Positions 36,563 through 46,546 of a stretch of 64,000 bases of DNA are shown here, one piece after another (within the stretch, counting starts at the first letter, position 1; each line of letters begins with the position of its first letter). A model generated the notes under the pieces. The model did not search any database and was not told the DNA's origin. It saw nothing but the letters and a program-made list of their open reading frames with translations. A program made the position numbers and the translations under genes. The DNA is from Planktothricoides raciborskii GIHE-MW2 (GTDB taxonomy: Bacteria; Cyanobacteriota; Cyanobacteriia; Cyanobacteriales; Laspinemataceae), in assembly GCF_040564635.1 (NCBI RefSeq), contig NZ_CP159837.1, positions 2,963,001 to 3,027,000 of the forward strand. Reading direction: 5' to 3'.

Positions 36563-37804
36563 TTAAGTGGTATATTCCGCATTAATCTTCACATAGTCAT
36601 AGCTAAGGTCACAGCCCCAGGCAACCCCAGAACCAGAACCATTGCCAATGCTGACGGAAATTAACACCGTATCTCCTTTCAGATATTCACCCGCTGCCGC
36701 TTGTTTGAGATAATCGCTGGCAGCTTGGCGGTCAAAAGTTTGAGGTTGTCCGTTTTCCATTAATAGGAAATTTCCTAGTTTAATCTGTAGGTTATTTTGA
36801 TCGAAAATTACCCCAGCGCGACCTGCCGCCCCCGCAATGCGGCCCCAGTTCGGGTCACGACCAAAAACCGCTGATTTGACCAAAGAAGACCCAACTACGG
36901 TTTTGGCAATTTGGCGGGCAGCCGCATCATCAGGCGCCCCGCTGACTTGGCATTCAATTAAACAGGTTGCCCCCTCTCCGTCACGGGCGATCGCCTTTGC
37001 CAAATGCTGACAAACTGCGGTTAACATCGCCTCAATTTTATCCGCATCGGGGCCTGGTTCGGTAATCGCTGGAGTCCGAGATTGACCATTTGCCAAAGCA
37101 ATCAGCGTATCATTGGTGCTCGTATCACCATCTACAGTAATTTGGTTGAAACTGCGATCTGCGGCCCGTTTCACCATGTCTTGCCACAGATGAGAGGACA
37201 CCATTGCATCACAGGTGACAAAGGCTAACATGGTGGCCATGTTAGGATGAATCATCCCGGAACCTTTGCAAATGCCCCCAATGCGAACGGGTCGCCCATG
37301 CAGAGTGGTTTCTAGGGCAATGGATTTAGTGACTAAATCCGTGGTGACAATGGCTTTTGCCGCAGCATCAGACCCGGTTTCTGACATGGCAGGAACTAAT
37401 TTAGGGATGCCACTACGCATGGCATCCATGCGAATTCGTTGACCGATGACCCCAGTAGATGCTAATAATACGGAATCCGGGGAAATGGCCAAAGCGTTTG
37501 CCACCAGTTCCGCACATTCAATCGCATCTTCCCACCCTTGGGCCCCCGTTGCCGCATTCGCTTGACCCGCATTACACAAAATTGCCCGGGCTGTATGTTT
37601 ATCTTCTAATTTTTGGCGGCAATAATCTACGCAAGCAGCGCGAACTTGAGACGTGGTAAACACCCCCGCCGCGATCGCATCCACTTCCGACCAAATCAAA
37701 GCCAAATCCGGTGCCCCAGAAGGTTTCAGCCCTGCAATAATCCCTGCTGCCTTATATCCTTTTGGCGCCGTAATCCCACCCGGAATCTCTTGCCAGTCTG
37801 TCAT
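36563..37804 (-). CDS. argJ: Bifunctional ornithine acetyltransferase / N-acetylglutamate synthase
   Basis: 413 residues. ArgJ moves the acetyl group from N-acetylornithine to glutamate (and can use acetyl-CoA) in the cyclic arginine pathway. The self-cleavage site is visible in KGSGMIHPNMATMLAF, with Thr of ATML as the new N-terminal nucleophile of the beta chain. Other family marks: DGDTSTNDT and GRDPNWGRIAGAAGRAGV. The start MTDWQEIPGGITAPKGYKAAGI is the usual cyanobacterial N-terminus. Monocistronic. Confidence 0.97.
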   Translation of the reverse strand: MTDWQEIPGGITAPKGYKAAGIIAGLKPSGAPDLALIWSEVDAIAAGVFTTSQVRAACVDYCRQKLEDKHTARAILCNAGQANAATGAQGWEDAIECAELVANALAISPDSVLLASTGVIGQRIRMDAMRSGIPKLVPAMSETGSDAAAKAIVTTDLVTKSIALETTLHGRPVRIGGICKGSGMIHPNMATMLAFVTCDAMVSSHLWQDMVKRAADRSFNQITVDGDTSTNDTLIALANGQSRTPAITEPGPDADKIEAMLTAVCQHLAKAIARDGEGATCLIECQVSGAPDDAAARQIAKTVVGSSLVKSAVFGRDPNWGRIAGAAGRAGVIFDQNNLQIKLGNFLLMENGQPQTFDRQAASDYLKQAAAGEYLKGDTVLISVSIGNGSGSGVAWGCDLSYDYVKINAEYTT

Positions 37805-37867
37805 GTAATTTTCTCCAGCCTGTTGATCAACCTTTTATGTATCGCAATCGGGATTATAGATCAACTT

Positions 37868-38108
37868 GCTCGTTGTTGGTTGTTTGTTGGTTGTTGTTGG
37901 GTAGGGATTATGCATGTTGTTCGTTGTTTGTTGTTCGTTGTTTGTTGTTCGTTGTTGGGTAGGGATTCTTTCGTTGTTTTCCTTAGTTCCCAGGGAGCAG
38001 GGGTGCGCCATACCAGCCCTAGGGGAGCAGGGGTGCAACCAACAACCAACAACCAACCACCAACCACCAACCACCAACAATCAACAAACAACAACCAACA
38101 ACCAACAA
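37868..38108. repeat. Inverted heptamer arrays upstream of argJ
   Basis: GTTGTTG/GTTTGTT units (37868-37960) face CCAACAA/CCACCAA units (38038-38108), separated by GGTAGGGATT and GGGAGCAGGGGTGC direct repeats (37997-38036). The two arms could form a hairpin of about 240 bp. Part of the genome-wide TTGTTGG family. Confidence 0.8.
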
Positions 38109-38139
38109 AAAAAGGGAGAGTCTCCTTGGCGACTCTCCC
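38107..38139 (-). terminator. Minus-strand terminator without an obvious gene
   Basis: 9-bp stem GGGAGAGTC (38114-38122)/GACTCTCCC (38131-38139), loop of 8; read on the minus strand it is followed by TTTTTTTG. The + strand has no T-run. No convincing minus-strand gene lies between here and 38462, where the + strand kinase starts. 38140-38462 holds two copies of the GAAACCCGGTTTC repeat (about 38238-38252 and near 38350). Confidence 0.6.
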
Positions 38140-38462
38140 TACCATCAGGGTGCATCTACATATCACAATATATCACTTTTGGGGAGAGGGGTCAAACCAT
38201 TTATATAAAGATTTCTTAAAGATATCCCAGAGCCAAGAAACCCGGTTTCTTCTAGCTTACCCCCGCTTGACCTTAAGGAAAGGCGATTGCTTGAGTCTCG
38301 GGTTCTGGAGTCCCTGAGTCCCTGGGGTCTGGGAAAAGGTAAAGGGAAAACCACCCCGGTTTCTGCCCGACAAAACTGGCTCAAGCTATCATGGGTCAAA
38401 GAAATAAAATCACCTTGATACTCAATTAAATTGCAAGCATTCACACCCATTCACGGCCAACT

Positions 38463-40088
38463 ATGAGTTTGTGTATCAATCCCAGTTGCTCAAAACCAGA
38501 CCACCCCGACAATATTAATCACCGCTATTGTCAAAGTTGTGGTTCTGACCTACTGATCAAAGACCGCTATCGGGTGAAAAGACTCCTCACGGATAATAGC
38601 GGTTTTGGCAAAATTTTTGCAGCGGAGGAGCAAGGAAACCCCAAAATCCTCAAAGTCCTGAAAGAACATCTGAATAATAATCCGAAAGCGGTCGAACTAT
38701 TTCAACAAGAAGCCAATGCTTTAAGCAAGTTACAGCATCCCGGTATTCCCAAGGTGGATGGTTATTTTCAGTATCAAACTAGACATGGGTTGATATTGCA
38801 TTGCATTGCGATGGAAAAAATCGAGGGACTAAACTTAGAAGAGTGGCTGCAACAACAGGGCAATCATCCGATTTCTGAAGCACAGGCGATCGCGTGGTTA
38901 AAGCAACTGGCAGAAATCTTACATCAGGTGCATCAACAGAAATATTTCCATCGGGACATTAAGCCATCTAACATTATGTTAAAAGATGGGCAGTTAGTCT
39001 TAATTGATTTTGGTACAGCCCGAGAAGCGACTTATACTTATTTAGCAAAAATGGGTTCGGGATATCAAGTGACTGCGGTTGTTTCTGCGGGTTATACTCC
39101 ACCGGAACAAATGAATTCCCAAGCGGTGCCGCAATCGGATTTTTTTGCTTTGGGGCGAACTTTTGTCCATTTACTCACGGGACAACATCCCGCTAATTTT
39201 TACGATTCCTATAATAATGTATTTCGGTGGCGACAGGATGCAAATATTTCTGCAACTTTGGGAGATTTTATCGATGCTTTGATGTCATCAAAACCTGGGG
39301 ATAGACCAATGAATACCCAGGTACTTTTGCATAAAATAGATGAATTAAACCAAAATAAAGCCAAAAGTAAAATTAATTTATTTCCAATAATAGTATCCGC
39401 AGGTATTATCTTAAGTATTGGCGTATTTGTAGGGTTTTTTTTGGCTAATTTACAAGCAAATTATGTGACCAAAACAGAGACGAAATCAGAGAGAAACTCA
39501 GAAACTCCAGTTATCACTAATTCACCAGATCCAAGTCCTCAAGCGATCGCACCTGTTCCCGATCCGAATTTGCCAAATTCTACACCACAACCATTGCCAT
39601 CACTTCCCCAGGAATTGATTTTACCTCCCATATCAGTAAGTATGGATTATTCTCAGCTTGAAAGTTTCCTGAAAGCGAAAAAATGGCAAGAAGCGGATCA
39701 GGCAACTCGCAATCTAATGCTGAAAATTGCTGGGAGGGAAAAAGAGGGTTGGCTTGATTCACCATCTATCGGTAATTTCCCCTGTGAAGATTTGGCCAAA
39801 ATTAATCAATTATGGTTACAATATAGTGAAGGTAAGTTTGCTTTTACAGTGCAAAAATCTATTTGGGATACGGCAGTCTGGAACAGAGAAGTTACGAATG
39901 AAGTCTATGGTGTTTTTGCCGATCGCGTGGGCTGGCGTGTCAATAACAAGTGGCTAAAATATGCGGAATACAATTTTACCCTTGATGCCCCACAAGGCCA
40001 TTTGCCCCAAATGTTTAATCAAAATAAACTACCCAGTAATCGATTATCGGTGTTGTCGCCAAAACTGGCTAAATGTAATATTATTTGA
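38463..40088 (+). CDS. Serine/threonine protein kinase with zinc ribbon, TM helix and GUN4 domain
   Basis: 541 residues. N-terminal zinc ribbon with Cys4, Cys9, Cys23 and Cys26; PknB-type kinase domain about 35-295 (catalytic HRDIKPSN, DFGTA, the P-loop region is GFGKIFAA-like); TM helix about 305-328 (LFPIIVSAGIILSIGVFVGFF); Pro-rich linker; and a GUN4 domain about 400-525 (WQEADQATRNLMLKIAGREKEGWL, GWRVNNKWLKYAEYNF). GUN4 binds porphyrins and activates Mg-chelatase, so the extracytoplasmic GUN4 part may act as a porphyrin or ligand sensor for the kinase; this is inference. chlM lies 3.1 kb downstream on the other strand. Confidence 0.92.
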   Translation: MSLCINPSCSKPDHPDNINHRYCQSCGSDLLIKDRYRVKRLLTDNSGFGKIFAAEEQGNPKILKVLKEHLNNNPKAVELFQQEANALSKLQHPGIPKVDGYFQYQTRHGLILHCIAMEKIEGLNLEEWLQQQGNHPISEAQAIAWLKQLAEILHQVHQQKYFHRDIKPSNIMLKDGQLVLIDFGTAREATYTYLAKMGSGYQVTAVVSAGYTPPEQMNSQAVPQSDFFALGRTFVHLLTGQHPANFYDSYNNVFRWRQDANISATLGDFIDALMSSKPGDRPMNTQVLLHKIDELNQNKAKSKINLFPIIVSAGIILSIGVFVGFFLANLQANYVTKTETKSERNSETPVITNSPDPSPQAIAPVPDPNLPNSTPQPLPSLPQELILPPISVSMDYSQLESFLKAKKWQEADQATRNLMLKIAGREKEGWLDSPSIGNFPCEDLAKINQLWLQYSEGKFAFTVQKSIWDTAVWNREVTNEVYGVFADRVGWRVNNKWLKYAEYNFTLDAPQGHLPQMFNQNKLPSNRLSVLSPKLAKCNII

Positions 40089-40299
40089 TTTTACAGAATA
40101 TTGCTCATAAAAGCAACATGGGTTAATGCTTAATGTTACATTGAGTAGATGACCCAGTTTTTTCGCCGGATGTGCAATAATCGTCATAGTATTTATTAGG
40201 AGCGATTTAGTAAAAGCGATCGCGCTTTCCCTGTAGAGACTTTGGTCATACCAGATCCCTGCATATCACTTTGATTTTCTTGATTCACTTACCAAACTA

Positions 40300-42063
40300 A
40301 TGCACAAATTTTTAGGATTAGCAGCGGCAGTTGCATCGATAATGATAATTTCTCCAGTGCAAGCACAACAACCTCTTTCCTTGGTTTATCCCTCCAACGG
40401 TCATAAAACTTTTGCCCATCAAATTTTTTTAATTGGGACAGCACCACCGACCGGGGATGTATTTGTCAATGGCCAAAAAATTCAACGCAGTCCGGCCGGT
40501 CATTTTGCCCCGACGGTGCCCTTACAAATGGGGGAAAATGTCTTTACCTTAACCCATCAAGGACAAGAATTAACCATTAGAATTATCCGCGAGTCTAATG
40601 CCCCAAAAATGCCCGATGGTTTGGGATTTGCCGAAAATTCTTTAACTCCCGCTGTGGATATCGCCCGAATGCCCGGAGACTTAATTTGTTTTAGTGCGAT
40701 CGCTGCTACAAATGCCCAAGTTTCGGTGCAATTTTCCGGTCAAACCATTCCCCTATTGCCCCAATCAGAAATTGTCACTCTTCCTTCAAATCTTGCCGCC
40801 TTAATTGACCAAAATCAACCGGAAGTTAACAACAGTGCCACTAACTATGAAGGTTGTCTATCTGCACCCAATCGAACCGGAAACTTAGGCAAACCTCAAT
40901 ATACCATTTCCCTGAATGGTCAGACGAAAACAGAAACCGCCCCAGGCAATCTGGAAATCCTTTCATCTAACCAATTTCAAATCGCCGAAGTCACCGCCGA
41001 ATCAGGAGTTGCCAGAACCGGACCGAGTACCAATCATTCTCGTTTAACCCCTTTACCCAAAGGAACGCGGGCAGCAATTATAGGTCGGGAAGGAGAATGG
41101 CTGCGTTTAGACTATGGTGCTTGGATTAGAAATAACGAAGTAAACATTCAGCCCAGTGGTGGGCCGGCCCATTCCATGATTCGGAGTTTACGTTCTCGGC
41201 AAATCGATGGTTGGACAGAGATTTATTTTCCCCTGCAAACTCCAGTTCCCATCACTGTGAAAGAAGGAACAAATACCTTAACTTTAACCTTACATAATAC
41301 CACCGCCCAAACGGATACTTTCCGGTTTGATGATGACCCGGCGATCGCCCGTTTAGACTGGGGACAACCGCAACCCAATCAAGTGGAATATATTTTTAAT
41401 TTGAAACAGCAACAATTATGGGGATATAAAACCCGATATGAAGGCACAACCTTGGTGTTATCTTTGCGACATCCCCCCAAACTAAACGGAGGCAGCAGTC
41501 GTCCTCTTGCGGGAATGACTATTATGCTCGATCCGGGACATGGCAGTAGCAATGATTTGGGGGCAAGAGGGCCGAATGGTTATCCCGAAAAAGATGTCGC
41601 CTTAATTGTTTCTAAATTAGTGCGAGATGAGTTACAAAAACTAGGGGCAACGGTGTTAATGACCCGCGAAGGAGATGATGATTTATGGCCTCAAGACCGG
41701 GTAAATATGATTGACGCCAAAGAACCCCAATTAGCGATTAGCCTCCATTATAATGCCCTGCCGGATGCCGGAGATGCCATGAATACGGCGGGAATTGCAG
41801 CTTTTTGGTATCATCCTCAAGCCCATAGTTTAGCCGTGTTTTTGCATCAGTATTTAGTGGAAAAATTGAATCGTCCTAGCTATGGGGTGTATTGGAATAA
41901 TTTAGCCTTAACTCGTCCCACGGTTGCCCCTTCGGTGTTAATGGAATTGGGTTTTATGATTAATCCCAATGAGTTTGAATGGATTACTAATCCCCAAGAA
42001 CAACAAAAATTAGCCCGGGCGATCGCTGATGGGGTGGCGGCATGGGTGAACACCACTCGTTAA
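40300..42063 (+). CDS. Periplasmic N-acetylmuramoyl-L-alanine amidase (Amidase_3)
   Basis: 587 residues. Signal peptide about 1-23 (cleavage after VQA). N-terminal beta-sandwich (about 30-100), a bacterial SH3-like domain about 225-290 (GVARTGPSTNHSRLTPLPKG), and a C-terminal zinc amidase domain about 408-585: His in LDPGHGSSND, Glu in GYPEKDVAL, His in SLHYNA and catalytic Glu in VLMELGFM. It cleaves the amide bond between MurNAc and the stem peptide, as in AmiC-type septal hydrolases that open nanopores in filamentous cyanobacteria; the specific role here is not shown. Monocistronic. Confidence 0.93.
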   Translation: MHKFLGLAAAVASIMIISPVQAQQPLSLVYPSNGHKTFAHQIFLIGTAPPTGDVFVNGQKIQRSPAGHFAPTVPLQMGENVFTLTHQGQELTIRIIRESNAPKMPDGLGFAENSLTPAVDIARMPGDLICFSAIAATNAQVSVQFSGQTIPLLPQSEIVTLPSNLAALIDQNQPEVNNSATNYEGCLSAPNRTGNLGKPQYTISLNGQTKTETAPGNLEILSSNQFQIAEVTAESGVARTGPSTNHSRLTPLPKGTRAAIIGREGEWLRLDYGAWIRNNEVNIQPSGGPAHSMIRSLRSRQIDGWTEIYFPLQTPVPITVKEGTNTLTLTLHNTTAQTDTFRFDDDPAIARLDWGQPQPNQVEYIFNLKQQQLWGYKTRYEGTTLVLSLRHPPKLNGGSSRPLAGMTIMLDPGHGSSNDLGARGPNGYPEKDVALIVSKLVRDELQKLGATVLMTREGDDDLWPQDRVNMIDAKEPQLAISLHYNALPDAGDAMNTAGIAAFWYHPQAHSLAVFLHQYLVEKLNRPSYGVYWNNLALTRPTVAPSVLMELGFMINPNEFEWITNPQEQQKLARAIADGVAAWVNTTR

Positions 42064-42094
42064 TTTATACCGTTTCCCATTAAAAATGCAACCC

Positions 42095-42200
42095 TTTTGG
42101 GCGCGGGGGCGAAGCCAAAGCGGTAGTGGGGGCGAAGCCCAAGCGGTAGTAGGGGCGAATGGCCATTCGCCCCTACGGAATGCTTCGCCCCTACAGGTGT
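42095..42200. repeat. GTAGGGGCGAA repeat cluster with 28-bp palindrome
   Basis: Direct repeats of GGGGGCGAAGCC(C)AAGCGGTAGT followed by a perfect 28-bp palindrome (42149-42176; arm GTAGGGGCGAATGG). The same palindrome is at 48651-48678, and relatives are at 49888-50005, 60961-61095 and 63440-63740. Confidence 0.85.
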
Positions 42201-42237
42201 TTGTGGTAGATTCAATAGAAAATTGCTGTAAGTTAAT

Positions 42238-42621
42238 TTACTTAAAATTAAATGCCGCAACCACTAAACAAACCCAACCGATAATCAACCCCACACCCCC
42301 AAACGGCGTAATCGCTCCTAACCATTTAATTTCTGTTAAACTGAGGGCGTATAAACTACCGGAAAAAATGACAATTCCGGCAATAAACGCAAATCCAGCG
42401 ATCGCTAATGCCGTTGGAGGGATGGGAAACTGAGTGAATAATAAGGCAACTAATAATAGAGCCAATGCATGATACATTTGATAACGAACGCCGGTTTCAA
42501 AAATTGCCAAATATTTTTCACTCAGTTGTTCTTTTAAAGCATGAGAGGCAAAAGCTCCCAGAATTACGGCTAATCCCCCAAAAATCCCCGCGATCGCTAA
42601 AAAAAATTTCGTCATTATCAT
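42238..42621 (-). CDS. DUF423 family membrane protein
   Basis: 127 residues, four predicted TM helices. The family signature is GGLAVILGAFASHALK near residues 15-30 and the YQMYHALALL helix. Function is unknown; homologues are YgdD-type inner-membrane proteins. A second ATG two codons in is equally possible as the start. It may be cotranscribed with the upstream 42663-43067 gene (41-bp gap). Confidence 0.88.
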   Translation of the reverse strand: MIMTKFFLAIAGIFGGLAVILGAFASHALKEQLSEKYLAIFETGVRYQMYHALALLLVALLFTQFPIPPTALAIAGFAFIAGIVIFSGSLYALSLTEIKWLGAITPFGGVGLIIGWVCLVVAAFNFK

Positions 42622-42662
42622 TAACTTATTCCCCTAATTAAATATCAAACGTTGATGAGAAA

Positions 42663-43067
42663 TTATATATCAAATTTATAAACAACACTGCCGTTTTCCG
42701 TAACCTTAAAATCCGCATTAAACTCCTTGGCTTTTTCCGTTAAAAACTGTTGGGCTTCATCCCCGGATACTTTGGTCGCCATTGCTAACCGCATAACCGT
42801 AATATCGCCATTATTTTCTTTGAGGATTTGATAAAAACTGGATTGCAGGCGATCGCGTTTTGTTTGGCGATGAGTTTCTGCCACACTCCACAGGAGAAAA
42901 CTGCCCCCGGTGGTCATGGGCAAACCGAGGATTAAGCAACCAAGCAGCGCACTATTTCTGTCTTCTGGGGTTTCGGTTTTATCAAAAGGAATTAGCAAGG
43001 CTGCTAATAAAAATAAACCACCAAAAGCGAAAAGAAAACTGCCAGAGAGTAATTTAATGACTTTCAT
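42663..43067 (-). CDS. Small membrane protein of unknown function
   Basis: 134 residues from ATG 43067 (codon 10 of the longer frame, chosen as the hydrophobic region starts right after). Two TM helices (about 8-27 and 40-62) and a C-terminal cytosolic winged-helix-like segment (SSFYQILKENNGDITVMRLAMATKVSGDEAQQFLTEKAKEF), which reads like a small DNA-binding or PCI-like fold. Family not named. Same strand as DUF423 downstream; probably one operon. Confidence 0.65.
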   Translation of the reverse strand: MKVIKLLSGSFLFAFGGLFLLAALLIPFDKTETPEDRNSALLGCLILGLPMTTGGSFLLWSVAETHRQTKRDRLQSSFYQILKENNGDITVMRLAMATKVSGDEAQQFLTEKAKEFNADFKVTENGSVVYKFDI

Positions 43068-43240
43068 AGGTTGACCGATCGCAGGCGATCGCATATCGTG
43101 ATGCTTTTATTTTAGATCCTGGGCTTTGGGGATGACAACCAAAGGTCGAGGTGAAATCTTCCTCAAAAAAATAAACGGGGCAATTTCCTAAGAAAAAGCC
43201 CCAATTACTAGAATTAAACGCTGAAATTAAACGCTTAACC

Positions 43241-43927
43241 CTATCGACGAATTGCCTCAAGCAATCGCGAATAATAAAAGCGAGTGCTGGTCATGGTTTG
43301 TCGCCCAATGGTAAAACCATTTTGTTCTAGAATGCGGACAATATCCGCTTCCCGATGTTGATAAGCACGAGTGGTTTTACTCGGACCGGGAAACAACTCG
43401 CCAATTTTTTTCAGCACACTCAGGGCGAGGGTTTTCGGTGCAAAACTCAGAATCAAGCGATCCTCAGCCATTGAAGCCAAATGACCAATCATATCCGCCG
43501 CTTTTTCTTGGGGATAGTGAATCAGCACATCCAGGCAAATCACTGTATGGTAACGCCCACTTAAAGATTCCAAATCTTGGGCGGCAAAATTTACATGATT
43601 GTTGGGAGTTAAAACAGCAGACGCTCGCTGGTAAGCTTCATGCACCATTTTCTGGGAAATATCGCTACCATAGACAATAGCGCCAGCTTGAGCCAACGGA
43701 ATACTCAAGCTACCAACACCACACCCGGCGTCACAAATGGACAACCCCTGTAAATTTCCATCAGCTTTCAGCCAATCGATCACACGATCCACGGTTTGCT
43801 GATGACCTTGGCGAATATCAAGCTGAACTTTATTCACTTGACCATCGCCATAAATGCGCTTCCAGCGGTCAAATCCGGTGGAGTTAAAATACTCCCGAAC
43901 AATGGTTTTATCGTCTACTGCGTTCAT
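43241..43927 (-). CDS. chlM: Magnesium protoporphyrin IX methyltransferase
   Basis: 228 residues (also called bchM). SAM-dependent methylation of Mg-protoporphyrin IX, the step after Mg-chelatase in chlorophyll synthesis. N-terminus EYFNSTGFDRWKRIYGDG is diagnostic; SAM motif I is ICDAGCGVGSLSIPLAQAGA near 62-81; SFAPKT and TRAYQHREADI mark the C-terminal part. Probably thylakoid-associated. Monocistronic; the spacer to the next minus-strand gene is 173 bp. Confidence 0.96.
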   Translation of the reverse strand: MNAVDDKTIVREYFNSTGFDRWKRIYGDGQVNKVQLDIRQGHQQTVDRVIDWLKADGNLQGLSICDAGCGVGSLSIPLAQAGAIVYGSDISQKMVHEAYQRASAVLTPNNHVNFAAQDLESLSGRYHTVICLDVLIHYPQEKAADMIGHLASMAEDRLILSFAPKTLALSVLKKIGELFPGPSKTTRAYQHREADIVRILEQNGFTIGRQTMTSTRFYYSRLLEAIRR

Positions 43928-44700
43928 GTATTATGAGGGTTACTCAAATCGTCTCAATCTTTCAATTTACCACAATCGGGACTTCTGTGCGGCGATCTTA
44001 CCTTGGGTCGGATCGCCTCATTTAGCCCTAACCAAATATAGACCTAAGATTAACCTAAAAATTGACCGGCTCCGAAATATCACCGGCATGACACTTAATT
44101 TACTTGAAGATAGGTTTTTTATTCATCAGCAACCGCGCCGATGTTTGGCAGATAATTTCTTTTGGTTCTGACGAATTATACAAAATAAAAATATCTTGTA
44201 AAATTATCATTAATTGATCAGAAACTTCTTCCCGGTGCTGACAATTTAAGTTATCTAACTCATTAACCTTATAGTTGGGTTTTAGGTTGATATACATCGA
44301 TGGATTAGTATTTGCAAAGGAGAACCAGCTTAAGGGAATCGGCAACATGAAAACTTGTCATTTTTCCTAGAGAAGCTATCAAATTTTATCGAGGCGAATG
44401 GCAATTTGTCCCGACAAAATCTGACGGCGGATAGCCGATCGCTGACCGTTGACCAACGACAAGGGCGATCGCTGAATGGCTAGGTTTGATGATCCCTGAC
44501 GCTTTAATAAAATGAATGGGATCTGTTTTGCTGAGTTCCAGCGAATAATCACGGATTAAATCAGTCAAGGCGTCAGTTTAGTAAATAAAATTTTCTGTCC
44601 CTCTGAAAAAAATCATAGCATAAATATTTTTTGAAAGTTTTTAGGCACGGGGGTGAACCCCCGATCGCCTGCCCTGTCTTTGCCCTGGGAATGGTCTGAT
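43928..44700. other. 773-bp spacer between chlM and nagA
   Basis: Two weak minus-strand frames exist (44100-44348, 82 codons; 44386-44568, 60 codons from TTG). Neither has a good ribosome binding site or a recognised family, so they are not called genes. HIP1 sites are at about 44440 and 44468. It contains the chlM promoter, not identified. Confidence 0.4.
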
Positions 44701-45921
44701 TTATCCGGGGGAAATTTCTGCTAACCGTTGCCAACTAATCTGTCCGGTGACTGGATCTTGGTGCCAACGTAACAAAGGACTCGATTGCCCGATCGCCATT
44801 TCTGGTGACATTTCTGGTAAACCGATCGCCTTCCTGGGGGCTACTGTTGCCAGGGCGATCGCCTCTCCCACCTCACATACACCCCACTTAACCAAATTTT
44901 CCACCCCAGACAACAACGGTAAAGTGGTGCCTGCCAAAGTCCCATCCAGCAGCTTACAAGTGCCAGACTTCACCTCAATTTGCCGCCGATCCCAAGGATA
45001 AACCCCATCGGTTAAGCCAATGGGCGCCAGGGCATCACTGACTAAAAAGACCCCTTGACTAGCACGCAAAAGCACCTGAATCATAGTCGGACAAACGTGC
45101 TGACCATCGGCAATCAGACCGCAATGGACTCGCGGATCCACCATTGCCGCCCCTAATAATCCCGGTTCCCGGTGATGCAACGCAGGCATAGCATTAAAAG
45201 CATGGGTAATCATACTGGCGCCCTGGTCAAAGGCTTGACTAGCTTGGGCGGATGTAGCCATTGAATGCCCTAAACTGACAATAATGCCCAGGGAACGGAG
45301 ATAAGCGATCGCCTCTCCCGTGGGGTCTAACTCCGGGGCCAAGGTCATCACCTTAACCACCGAAGCATAATCCCCTAAAATACTCTTGACATTTTCCACA
45401 TTTAGTGGTAAAAGATATTGCTCTGGATGGGCGCCGCGTTTTTCATAGTTGAGAAATGGCCCTTCTAAGTGGGCGCCCAGAATTTTCGCTTCCTGAGTCG
45501 CCAATGGATCATCGGATGCTTGTGTGGCCATAAAATCAGCCAAAGTGGAGAGCGATCGCTGAATTTTAGCTGGGGAAGTAGTAACAATAGTGGGCAAAAA
45601 TCCATCCACCCCTTGCTGCCAAAGATAGGCACAAATTTCTGTCAGTTTTGGGTAATCTTGGGGTTCCAAGTCTGGAAACGCCAACCCTAAGCCCCCATTA
45701 ATTTGTAAATCAATGCCGCCGCAGGACAGCCAATCCCCCGCCAGATCGACACAGGGGGACTTTTCCCCCACAGGGCAATCGGCCATTAAACCCATATCGG
45801 CGATCGCCCCGTGATTCAAGCACAAATAAAATAAGCCCGACTGCCGAGGGAGTCGAGCATTGATAAGATGCAAATTGTCAGAATTGCCAGAGACGATTTC
45901 GGGGGCTATTGCTTCAGTCAT
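44701..45921 (-). CDS. nagA: N-acetylglucosamine-6-phosphate deacetylase
   Basis: 406 residues from ATG 45921 (a GTG one codon earlier is possible). Amidohydrolase that makes glucosamine-6-phosphate in amino-sugar and peptidoglycan recycling. The first metal-motif is QIN (GGIDLQINGGLG), as in the single-metal E. coli-type NagA and not HxH. Other ligands: Glu in GAHLEGPFLN, His in SLGHSMATS and THAFNAM, and catalytic Asp in LVSDALAPIG. Divergent from purE with only 37 bp between the starts, so the promoters overlap or lie within the genes. Confidence 0.94.
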   Translation of the reverse strand: MTEAIAPEIVSGNSDNLHLINARLPRQSGLFYLCLNHGAIADMGLMADCPVGEKSPCVDLAGDWLSCGGIDLQINGGLGLAFPDLEPQDYPKLTEICAYLWQQGVDGFLPTIVTTSPAKIQRSLSTLADFMATQASDDPLATQEAKILGAHLEGPFLNYEKRGAHPEQYLLPLNVENVKSILGDYASVVKVMTLAPELDPTGEAIAYLRSLGIIVSLGHSMATSAQASQAFDQGASMITHAFNAMPALHHREPGLLGAAMVDPRVHCGLIADGQHVCPTMIQVLLRASQGVFLVSDALAPIGLTDGVYPWDRRQIEVKSGTCKLLDGTLAGTTLPLLSGVENLVKWGVCEVGEAIALATVAPRKAIGLPEMSPEMAIGQSSPLLRWHQDPVTGQISWQRLAEISPG

Positions 45922-45958
45922 CACGTTCTCACCATTAAATCAGGATCAATCATAACCA

Positions 45959-46480
45959 ATGACACAAGCACAAGTAGGAATTATCATGGGCAGCGATTCC
46001 GATTTGCCCACCATGCAAACCGCGATCGCCATTTGCCAACAATTCAACGTCCCCTGCGAAGTAGCGATCGTATCTGCCCACCGCACTCCCCACCGCATGG
46101 TGGAATATGCCACCACCGCCCATCAACGCGGCATCAAAGTCATCATTGCTGGGGCAGGAGGGGCGGCTCACTTACCGGGAATGGTGGCGTCCTTAACTCC
46201 ATTGCCGGTGATTGGGGTTCCCGTAGCCACTCGAAACCTGCAAGGGGTGGACTCTCTCTACTCCATTGTGCAAATGCCCAGCGGCATTCCCGTAGCCACA
46301 GTAGCGATCGGTAATGCCACCAATGCGGGATTATTAGCCGTGCAAATCCTGGCAGCGCATCAACCGGAATTATTAGAGCAAGTCCAACAATATCGCCAGA
46401 GCTTAACGGAATCCGTACTGCAAAAACAAGAACGCCTGGAACAGTTGGGGTCGCAACAATACCTAGCCGAAATGAAATAA
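45959..46480 (+). CDS. purE: N5-carboxyaminoimidazole ribonucleotide mutase
   Basis: 173 residues, class I PurE of purine synthesis, converting N5-CAIR to CAIR. Family marks: [13 protein letters not shown] at 8-20, SAHRTPHRM near 44-52, and [15 protein letters not shown] near 70-84 with the conserved His. The usual partner purK is not next to it. Divergent from nagA. Confidence 0.97.
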   Translation: MTQAQVGIIMGSDSDLPTMQTAIAICQQFNVPCEVAIVSAHRTPHRMVEYATTAHQRGIKVIIAGAGGAAHLPGMVASLTPLPVIGVPVATRNLQGVDSLYSIVQMPSGIPVATVAIGNATNAGLLAVQILAAHQPELLEQVQQYRQSLTESVLQKQERLEQLGSQQYLAEMK

Positions 46481-46546
46481 AAAAGCATCGTTGCCAAATT
46501 TTGCACCCACGAGCCGTTTATGGATCCCATCTCACCACCGATTAAT

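Noticed and set aside
38163-38450. 95-residue minus-strand gene before the kinase
   Set aside because: It reads through two copies of the GAAACCCGGTTTC repeat and has no family; kept only as a possible non-coding transcript.
44100-44568. Two short minus-strand genes in the chlM-nagA spacer
   Set aside because: No ribosome binding site, one starts at TTG, no recognisable family; left as a spacer note.
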